Shown: positions 23,185-29,342 of the stretch, piece after piece | Numbering within the stretch: the stretch's first letter is position 1 | How the letters are laid out: every line of letters starts with the position of its first letter | Assembly (NCBI GenBank): GCA_044869895.1 | Contig: JBIOXZ010000205.1 | Span: forward strand, 1-30,449 | Length of the DNA: 30,449 nt | Origin: AC-69 sp044869895 | GTDB taxonomy: Bacteria; Actinomycetota; UBA4738; HRBIN12 | Reading direction: 5' to 3' | Position numbers and translations under genes: made by a program | Notes under the pieces: generated by a model | The model's database searches: none | Seen by the model: only the letters and a program-made list of their open reading frames with translations | What the model was told of the DNA's origin: nothing

Positions 23185-24107
23185 GGGTCCCGGCCGCCCC
23201 TCCCGACGGGCCCGAGCCGGTTGTGCCAGGCGGGCTGGAACATGTGCCAGTCCACCGGCCGGGCCGCGATGGCCCGTTCGAACTCCGTGGCCATCCTTCG
23301 CGTGAGGGCGGTCACGTCGGTCCGCATGTCACCGGTCCGCTCGATCTCCAGGGCGCCGCCAACCCGGATCTTCCATCCGTTGTCGGTGGTCCACACGGGA
23401 CAGACGAGCAGCGGCGCTCCGGTCGACAGTGACAGCAGCGCCGGCCCAACCGGGAGCCTTCGGGGCGCACCGAACATGTCAACCTCGACCCCTCGCCCCG
23501 TGAGGTCCCGGTCCGCCACCAGTGCCACGATCCAGTTCTGGCCGAGCAGCGCACCGAGCTGCTGCCCGACGTGCCCGTCCTTGGTGAGCGGGATGATCTT
23601 GATCCCCAGGGCCTCGCGATGTTCCAGGAACAGCTCGAACAGCTTCCTCGGCCGCAGCTCCTCGGCCACGGACGCGATCCGATAGTCGTTGGCCGCCAGC
23701 CATCGCCCGGCAACGTCCCAGTTCCCCATGTGGGGCAGGACCGTGATGCAGCCCTTGCCACCTTCGAGGGCCCGGTCGATGTTGTCGACCCCCTCCGTGA
23801 CCATGCGCGCATTCAGCTCGGCCACGGGCATGACCCGGGCCCGAAACGTGTCGAACCAGTACCTCGCGTAGAGCGAGAACGCCTCCTTCGTGGCCGATAC
23901 GACCAGGTCGGACCCGGGCTCCTGCCCCAGGACCATGGCCTGGTTCGCCGCGACTGTGGCGCGCACACCGGGGAGCAGGCGGAAGGCCAGGCGCCCGAAA
24001 GCATCGAACGCACGGCGCCCGGCTCGCTCCGGCAACGTCCTTGCCAGCCAGGCGACCAGGCGGAACGACCAGAGGGCCAGCAGTTCCCTTGGGGTCTCGA
24101 CGCTCAG
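23181..24107 (-). CDS. PatA-like phosphatidylinositol mannoside acyltransferase
   Basis: A 308-residue member of the HtrB/LpxL acyltransferase superfamily, closest by context and motifs to mycobacterial PatA (Rv2611c), which acylates the mannose of PIM1. The HX4D active-site motif is HMGNWD (LPHMGNWDVAG). DRDLTGRGVEVDMFG and GPALLSLSTGAPLLVCPVW are further conserved blocks. No ATG, GTG or TTG gives a proper N-terminus. A CTG at 24107, overlapping the upstream stop as CTGA, has AAGGAGGAG 5 bases upstream and yields the expected start before LWSFRLVAWLARTLPERAG. I therefore annotate a CTG start. The frame has no stop for some distance upstream, so a longer form cannot be excluded. Confidence 0.87.
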   Translation of the reverse strand: MSVETPRELLALWSFRLVAWLARTLPERAGRRAFDAFGRLAFRLLPGVRATVAANQAMVLGQEPGSDLVVSATKEAFSLYARYWFDTFRARVMPVAELNARMVTEGVDNIDRALEGGKGCITVLPHMGNWDVAGRWLAANDYRIASVAEELRPRKLFELFLEHREALGIKIIPLTKDGHVGQQLGALLGQNWIVALVADRDLTGRGVEVDMFGAPRRLPVGPALLSLSTGAPLLVCPVWTTDNGWKIRVGGALEIERTGDMRTDVTALTRRMATEFERAIAARPVDWHMFQPAWHNRLGPVGRGGRDP

Positions 24108-24634
24108 GCCCGCTCCTCCTTCGCCACCTGGCTGGTCCGTACGAGTGCCGCGAGCCCCATCACCGATGCCAAGGTCCACAGCGCCACACCGAGCCCATCG
24201 ACGAGGAGGCCGGCCGAGATCAACCCGTAGCGGAGCCCCCGGGTGATCGAGCTCTCGCCCACGCCGTAGCCGAGCGAAGCGCCGCGGGCTCGGACGTAGG
24301 ACGCGAGGAAGCTCGCCCCGAGCGCCACGAGCGCGCCAACCGCGATCCACGGGTCCGTGGCCCGGTATGCCCAGGCGATGGCCGCGAGGATGGCTCCGTC
24401 GTACACCCGATCCAGGTACGAGGCGACCGTTCGTTCGAGTGTCGCCCCGGGACCGAGCATCATCGGATCGGCCGCCAGGAGGATGGCACCGGCCGCCAGA
24501 GCCCCCAGGCCCGCACCGATCGGCCGGCCCGTGAGCATCTGCCAGGTCGCGATCCCTACCGCGCCCGCCGCCGCGATCGCGACCACCACGAAGGCCACGC
24601 GCCTTCTGGCCTGCGCGTTCACCGAGACCGACAC
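24104..24634 (-). CDS. CDP-alcohol phosphatidyltransferase-like protein with a degenerate signature
   Basis: A 176-residue membrane protein at the position of pgsA1, the PI-phosphate synthase gene, in the mycobacterial PIM locus. YLDRVYDGAILAAIAW and SFLASYVRARGASLGYG align well with PgsA1-like proteins, and about four hydrophobic segments follow. But the family signature D-x2-D-G-x2-A-R-x8-G-x3-D-x3-D is largely missing: the first half reads ADPMMLGPGATLERT, leaving at most the first and last Asp. Metal binding and catalysis are doubtful. No other frame restores the motif. The GTG at 24634 is chosen because an extended -10 box ends 7 bases before it; GTG 24622 and ATG 24709 are alternatives. 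It is shorter than usual (about 200). Confidence 0.7.
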   Translation of the reverse strand: MSVSVNAQARRRVAFVVVAIAAAGAVGIATWQMLTGRPIGAGLGALAAGAILLAADPMMLGPGATLERTVASYLDRVYDGAILAAIAWAYRATDPWIAVGALVALGASFLASYVRARGASLGYGVGESSITRGLRYGLISAGLLVDGLGVALWTLASVMGLAALVRTSQVAKEERA

Positions 24635-24641
24635 CGCGGCG

Positions 24642-24650
24642 AGCGTATCA
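24642..24650 (-). promoter_or_regulatory. extended -10 box for the lipid gene group
   Basis: The minus strand reads TGA TACGCT, an extended -10 element (TGn plus TAnnnT), 7 bases before the GTG at 24634. This predicts a leaderless transcript for the CDP-alcohol transferase-like gene and those behind it. No convincing -35 box is seen, which an extended -10 can tolerate. Confidence 0.35.
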
Positions 24651-24691
24651 CCGCGTTCGAAGCGGCCCGAAGGAGCCTCGCCCCGCCGCGC

Positions 24692-24697
24692 TAGAAT
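24692..24697 (+). promoter_or_regulatory. possible -10 box for the EF-G-like gene
   Basis: TAGAAT on the plus strand, 47 bases before the GTG at 24745, is the only AT-rich -10-like hexamer in the divergent gap. The -35 position lacks a clear match. A weak GAAAGG stands about 9 bases before the start codon. Confidence 0.35.
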
Positions 24698-24744
24698 CCT
24701 CGGGTTCATTCCGCACCTGCCGATCCGCGCCGAAAGGCCCGCCG

Positions 24745-26832
24745 GTGAAGACGTACGAACCCACGAACATCCGCAACGTCCTCCTCGCCGGTCACGGGGG
24801 TGCCGGGAAGACGACACTGGTCGAAGCCATGCTCTTTGCCTCCGGCACCGTCACCCGCATGGGCAAGGTGGAGGACGGAAACACGGTCTCTGACTTCGAG
24901 CCCGAGGAGGTCAAGAAGGGACTGAGCGTCTCTCTCGCCATGGCCCCGGTCGAGTGGAACGACGTCAAGGTGAACGTCCTCGACGCGCCCGGATACGCGG
25001 ACTTCGTCGGCGACCTGCGATCGGCCATCCGGGCCGTCGATGCCGTGCTCCTGGTGGTGTCGGCGGTGGAGGGGGTCGAGGTCCAGACCGAGGTGGCGTG
25101 GGAGCTCGCGGTCGAGGCGGGACTGCCGCGGGCCATCCTGGTCAACAAGCTGGACCGGGAGCGGGCCTCGTTCGAACGCACCCTGGAGCAGCTCGTTGGT
25201 GCCTTCGGCACGCAGGTCGCGCCGCTCGAGCTTCCGCTCGGCGAGGAGCACGAGTTCGAGGGCATCGCGGACCTCCTCACGCGACGAGCGTTCCGTTACG
25301 GCTCCGGACCCCGGGCGGAGGAAGGACCGTGGCCCGACGACATCTCCGGCAAGGCCGACCCCTTCCGGGAAAAGCTCATGGAGGCGGTGGCCGAGTCCGA
25401 CGACGCGCTCATCGAGAAGTACCTGGAGCAGGGAGAGCTGTCCGAGGTCGAGGTCGTCCAGGGGGTGAAGAAGGGATTCGCCGAGGCCCGGATCGCGCCG
25501 GTGCTGGTGGCGGCGGCGGCGCGGCCCATCGGTGCGGACCGGGTGCTCCAATTCATCGTGGACGAGTTCCCATCGCCCGTTGACCGAGGACCGATCACGG
25601 TCGTGTCGAAGTCCGGCGAGGAGAAGCAGCGAACCTGCGATCCCTCACAGCCGCTCACCGCCCTGGTGTTCAAGACGGTCTCCGACCCGTATGTCGGCCA
25701 CATCACGATGTTCCGCGTGTTCTCGGGCACGATGCGCCCGGACTCCGCCGTGTACAACGCCACGAAGGGCACGGACGAGCGGGTGGGGCAACTGTTCTCC
25801 CTCCGAGGCAAGGAACACGACTCCATGGCAGAGGTGCCGGCCGGCGACATCGGTGCCGTGGCCAAGCTGTCGCACACGACGACCGGCGACGTGTTCTCCA
25901 CCAAGGACGACGCGGTGAAACTCCCTTCGATGGAGATGCCGGAGCCGCTGCTGGCCTACGCCATCGCCCCAAAGACCAAGGGAGATGAGGACAAGCTCTC
26001 CACCGCGCTCTCGCGTCTGCGCGAAGAGGACCCCACATTCCGCGTCGAACGCTCGGACGAGACGCACGAGACCGTGGCCTACGGGATGGGCGAGGCCCAC
26101 CTCGAGGTGATGATGGAGCGGATGAAGCGGAAGTTCGGCGTCGAGGTCACGACCGCACCGGCCAAGATCGCGTACCGCGAGACCGTCCGGGGCCCGGGGA
26201 AGGGCCTGGGCCGCCACGTCAAGCAGACCGGCGGCCACGGCCAGTTCGGAGTGGCCAGCGTCGAGATCGAGCCCCTCCCTCGAGGTTCGGGGTTCGAGTA
26301 CCAGGACAAGATCTTCGGCGGCGCGATCCCCCACCAGTTCATCGGATCGGTGGAGAAGGGCGTCGTGAAGGCAATGCAGGAAGGGGTCCTCTCCGGCAAC
26401 CCCATGGTCGACGTTCGGGTCACGCTGGTCGATGGGAAGTTCCACACGGTGGACTCCTCCGATATGGCCTTTCAGATCGCGGGATCGCTGGCCATGAAGG
26501 ACGCCGCCCAGCAAGCTGGCGTGGTACTGCTCGAGCCCATCGTGGAGCTCGAGATCGTCGTGCCGGACGATCACACCGGCGACGTGATGGGAGACCTGAA
26601 CTCCAAACGCGCCAAGATCCAGGGGATGGAATCCGCCGGACCCGGCAAGCAGCGGATCAAGGCCCAGGTCCCCCAGGCGGAGGTGGCCCGCTACGCGATC
26701 GACCTCCGTTCCCTGACCGGTGGCCGGGGAGCCTTCAGCATGAAGTTCTCCCATTACGAGGAGGTGCCGTCGCACCTCGCCGATCGGCTGATCGCCGAGG
26801 CCCAGAAGGCCAAGGACGAGGCAAAGAAGTAG
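24745..26832 (+). CDS. fusA2: elongation factor G-like GTPase (EF-G2 type)
   Basis: A 695-residue translational GTPase with all five EF-G domains. The P-loop is GHGGAGKTT (16-24), where canonical EF-G has AHIDAGKTT. The G3 motif is DAPGYADF (80-87), with Tyr84 replacing the catalytic His of DTPGH, and G4 is NKLD (134-137). Domain IV begins KQTGGHGQFGVASVEIEPL and has the tip segment VDSSDMAFQIAGSLAMKDA. These features match the EF-G2/FusA2 family (for example Thermus EF-G-2), a paralogue whose role is poorly understood; it binds GTP and the ribosome but is not the housekeeping EF-G. It is the only plus-strand gene, between the HIT gene and the lipid group. Its stop lies 6 bases from the convergent HIT stop. 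The GTG start fits. Confidence 0.92.
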   Translation: MKTYEPTNIRNVLLAGHGGAGKTTLVEAMLFASGTVTRMGKVEDGNTVSDFEPEEVKKGLSVSLAMAPVEWNDVKVNVLDAPGYADFVGDLRSAIRAVDAVLLVVSAVEGVEVQTEVAWELAVEAGLPRAILVNKLDRERASFERTLEQLVGAFGTQVAPLELPLGEEHEFEGIADLLTRRAFRYGSGPRAEEGPWPDDISGKADPFREKLMEAVAESDDALIEKYLEQGELSEVEVVQGVKKGFAEARIAPVLVAAAARPIGADRVLQFIVDEFPSPVDRGPITVVSKSGEEKQRTCDPSQPLTALVFKTVSDPYVGHITMFRVFSGTMRPDSAVYNATKGTDERVGQLFSLRGKEHDSMAEVPAGDIGAVAKLSHTTTGDVFSTKDDAVKLPSMEMPEPLLAYAIAPKTKGDEDKLSTALSRLREEDPTFRVERSDETHETVAYGMGEAHLEVMMERMKRKFGVEVTTAPAKIAYRETVRGPGKGLGRHVKQTGGHGQFGVASVEIEPLPRGSGFEYQDKIFGGAIPHQFIGSVEKGVVKAMQEGVLSGNPMVDVRVTLVDGKFHTVDSSDMAFQIAGSLAMKDAAQQAGVVLLEPIVELEIVVPDDHTGDVMGDLNSKRAKIQGMESAGPGKQRIKAQVPQAEVARYAIDLRSLTGGRGAFSMKFSHYEEVPSHLADRLIAEAQKAKDEAKK

Positions 26833-26838
26833 CGCCCG

Positions 26839-27336
26839 TTACCGCTCGCCTGATCGTTGGAATCGAGCGGCGAGTTTGCGGTAGGTCTCCTCGAGCAGCT
26901 CGGGCAGGACCCGGGTCTGCCCCACCACCGGCATGAAGTTCGTATCGCCGTTCCACCGGGGGACGACGTGCCAGTGCACGTGGTCGGGTATGCCGGCGCC
27001 CGCCACCCGCCCAAGGTTCATTCCCATGTTGAACCCGTGCGGCTCCATCTCCTCCCGCAGGGCGCGGAGCGAGCGTTTCAACAGTCCGTCCAGGTCCGAG
27101 AGCTCATCGTCGTGGAGATCCTCGAAGTCGCCGGTGTGCCGGAACGGTGCGGCCATCAGGTGACCGGGGTTGTACGGGAAGGAGTTCATGAGCACGAATC
27201 CCCGCTCACCTCGAGCCAGGATCAGCGTGGCTGCGTCGTCGCCCTTGGCCGGAATGTCGCAGAAGATGCATCCGCCCGGCTCGCCCTTCGCCGCCTCGAT
27301 GTACTCCATCCGCCATGGCGACCACAGCCGTTCCAC
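26839..27336 (-). CDS. HIT domain protein, Ap4A phosphorylase-like
   Basis: A 165-residue histidine-triad nucleotide hydrolase or phosphorylase. The triad is HVHWH at residues 119-123 followed by VVPRW. A CIFC pair (C23, C26) near the start suggests a structural zinc. MERLWSPWRMEYI is the typical opening of the actinobacterial subgroup that includes Rv2613c, reported as an Ap4A phosphorylase. In both organisms the gene directly follows thrS. The GTG start at 27336 is 5 bases after the thrS stop. Diadenosine polyphosphates are by-products of aminoacyl-tRNA synthetases, which gives the pairing some sense. Confidence 0.92.
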   Translation of the reverse strand: MERLWSPWRMEYIEAAKGEPGGCIFCDIPAKGDDAATLILARGERGFVLMNSFPYNPGHLMAAPFRHTGDFEDLHDDELSDLDGLLKRSLRALREEMEPHGFNMGMNLGRVAGAGIPDHVHWHVVPRWNGDTNFMPVVGQTRVLPELLEETYRKLAARFQRSGER

Positions 27337-27341
27337 CGCGG

Positions 27342-29273
27342 CTAGTCTCCGAACCGGCTCTGCTGGAGCGAGCGGGTGCCGGCCTCCTCGACCAGCGCCC
27401 GGACGAACGCCTCGAGCGCCACGTCCCTTGCCTCGGCGCCCGACCGGTCGCGGACGGTGATCTTTCCACCTTCCATCTCGCGGTCCCCGATGACCAGCGT
27501 GTACGGGACCTTCATGAGCTGCGCCGCCCGCACCTTCTTTCCGACGGTCTCGCCGCTCGCATCGAGGAAGGGCCGGAGGCCAGAAGCCCGAAGCTTCTCC
27601 CCCAACTCTCGCGCGTGCTCCACGTGCCGGTCGGCCACCGGCACCAGCCACACCTGCTCGGGGGCGAGCCACAGCGGGAAGGCTCCGGCGTAGTGCTCGA
27701 TCAGCACGCCGGAGAACCGCTCCAAGGAGCCGAGGATCGCCCGGTGGATCATCACGGGGCGATGGCGATCGTTGTCCTCGCCGACGAACTCCATGTCGAA
27801 CCGCTCGGGCAGGGCGAAGTCGACCTGCACCGTCGTGAGCTGCCACAGGCGCCCGATGGCGTCGCGGAAGTGGAAGTCCACCTTCGGGCCGTAGAACGCC
27901 CCCTCCCCCTCGGCCACCGTGTACTCGAGCCCGCTCTTGTCGAGGGCGTTGGTCAGGGCCTGGGTGGCGCTGGCCGCCATCGCCTCGTCAACGATCGACT
28001 GCTCAGTCGGGAGCGTCGACAGCGTCACCACGGGCTGCTCGAAGCCGAACGTGCGGTGGATCTCGAGCGTGAGGTCGAACACGGCGAGGATCTCGTCGAT
28101 CAGCTGGTCCTCCCGGCAGATGATGTGCGAGTCGTCCATGGTCATCCCCCGGACTCGCAGCAGCCCGTGGACCACGCCGGCACGCTCGTACCGGTACACG
28201 GTGCCGAGCTCGGACAGTCGCATCGGCAGATCCCGGTACGAACGCACCTGTGACTTGTAGATCAGGACGTGGAACGGACAATTCATCGGCTTGACGAAGT
28301 ACTGGTTGCCCTCGCCGTCGTCCATGACCGGGTACATGTTCTCGATGAACTTCGCCGTGTGTCCCGAGGTGTCCCACAGCACGCGTCGGGCTAGATGGGG
28401 CGTGACCACGAGGTCGTAGCCCCGCTCGAGATGGAGGTCGCGGACGTAGTCCTCGAGTTGCTTGCGGAAGATCCCCCCACGCTGGTGCCACACGACGAGC
28501 CCGGGACCCAGCTCCTCGGGGAAGGAGAAGAGGTCCAGCTGGCGCCCGAGCTTCCGGTGGTCGCGGCGCTCGGCCTCCTCCACGCGGTGGAGATACGCCT
28601 CCAGGTCCTTGTCGGTCGGCCACGCGGTCCCGTAGATCCGCTGGAGCATGGGACGGGACTCGTCGCCCCGCCAGTACGCCCCGGCCAGCTTCAGCAGTTT
28701 CAATGCGCCGAGCCGGCCGGTCGATGGCACGTGCGGGCCCCGGCACAGGTCGGACCACTCGCCGCACCGATAGACCACCACCGTGTCGGCGCCGGCGCCC
28801 TCCGCCTCGTCGAGGCCCTCGATGATCTCTCGCTTGTACGGCTGCTCCGCGAACCGCTCGAGCGCCTGTTGACGCGATAGCTCTTCCCGGACGAAGGGCT
28901 GGTCCCCCGCCCGGATCTCGGTCATCCGAGCCTCGATCCGCGGCAGGTCGTCCGGCGTGAGCGGCTGCGAGAGCTCGAAATCGTAGTAGAACCCGTCCTC
29001 GATCGGGGGGCCGATCGCGTACTTCGCGCCGGGGATCAGGTCGCATACGGCCTGAGCCATCACGTGCGCCGTGGAATGCCGAAGGACGTGCAGCCCGTCG
29101 GGCTGGTCCGCGGCCACGGGCTCCACGGTTCCGTCGCCGCCCGGGACGAACGACAGGTCCACCAGCTCGCCGTCGAACCGGGTGACGATCGCCCCCGGAG
29201 GCAGGATCGAGCCGATCGGCTCGCCCTCGGGGAGCGCGACGCGCTGGCCGTCGGGGAGCTCGATCTGCGGCAT
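27342..29273 (-). CDS. thrS: threonyl-tRNA synthetase
   Basis: Class II synthetase charging tRNA-Thr, 643 residues. It has an N-terminal TGS-like domain (about 1-55), an editing domain with HSTAHVMAQAV and LCRGPHVPSTG, a catalytic core with the zinc ligands Cys in KPMNCPFH and His in GVVHGLLRVRGMTMDD and DSHIIC, and a C-terminal anticodon-binding domain (about 535-643). I prefer the ATG at 29273 (MPQIELPDG) over the upstream GTG at 29294. The family starts at this point, no Shine-Dalgarno precedes either, and a TATCAT -10 box lies 8 bases before the ATG, suggesting a leaderless mRNA. Confidence 0.97.
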   Translation of the reverse strand: MPQIELPDGQRVALPEGEPIGSILPPGAIVTRFDGELVDLSFVPGGDGTVEPVAADQPDGLHVLRHSTAHVMAQAVCDLIPGAKYAIGPPIEDGFYYDFELSQPLTPDDLPRIEARMTEIRAGDQPFVREELSRQQALERFAEQPYKREIIEGLDEAEGAGADTVVVYRCGEWSDLCRGPHVPSTGRLGALKLLKLAGAYWRGDESRPMLQRIYGTAWPTDKDLEAYLHRVEEAERRDHRKLGRQLDLFSFPEELGPGLVVWHQRGGIFRKQLEDYVRDLHLERGYDLVVTPHLARRVLWDTSGHTAKFIENMYPVMDDGEGNQYFVKPMNCPFHVLIYKSQVRSYRDLPMRLSELGTVYRYERAGVVHGLLRVRGMTMDDSHIICREDQLIDEILAVFDLTLEIHRTFGFEQPVVTLSTLPTEQSIVDEAMAASATQALTNALDKSGLEYTVAEGEGAFYGPKVDFHFRDAIGRLWQLTTVQVDFALPERFDMEFVGEDNDRHRPVMIHRAILGSLERFSGVLIEHYAGAFPLWLAPEQVWLVPVADRHVEHARELGEKLRASGLRPFLDASGETVGKKVRAAQLMKVPYTLVIGDREMEGGKITVRDRSGAEARDVALEAFVRALVEEAGTRSLQQSRFGD

Positions 29274-29281
29274 GGGCAGCC

Positions 29282-29287
29282 ATGATA
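29282..29287 (-). promoter_or_regulatory. thrS: -10 box for thrS, predicting a leaderless mRNA
   Basis: TATCAT on the minus strand lies 8 bases before the thrS ATG, the right distance for transcription to begin at the start codon. The region at -35 is not a clear match. No Shine-Dalgarno is visible, which supports the reading. Confidence 0.4.
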
Positions 29288-29342
29288 GCCGCACGGGCTC
29301 GCGCTCCTGGGCGTTTGTGTCCCGCCAGCCGCCGGTGGCGGC

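Noticed and set aside
24710..24817. Longer N-terminus for the CDP-alcohol transferase-like gene, starting at 24817
   Set aside because: It would overlap the first codons of the EF-G-like gene on the other strand and adds an Arg/Cys-rich stretch unlike the family.
29322..29342. Hairpin after the ABC permease stop as an intrinsic terminator
   Set aside because: The stem is only about 6 bp and no U-tract follows; GC-rich DNA makes such short stems common.
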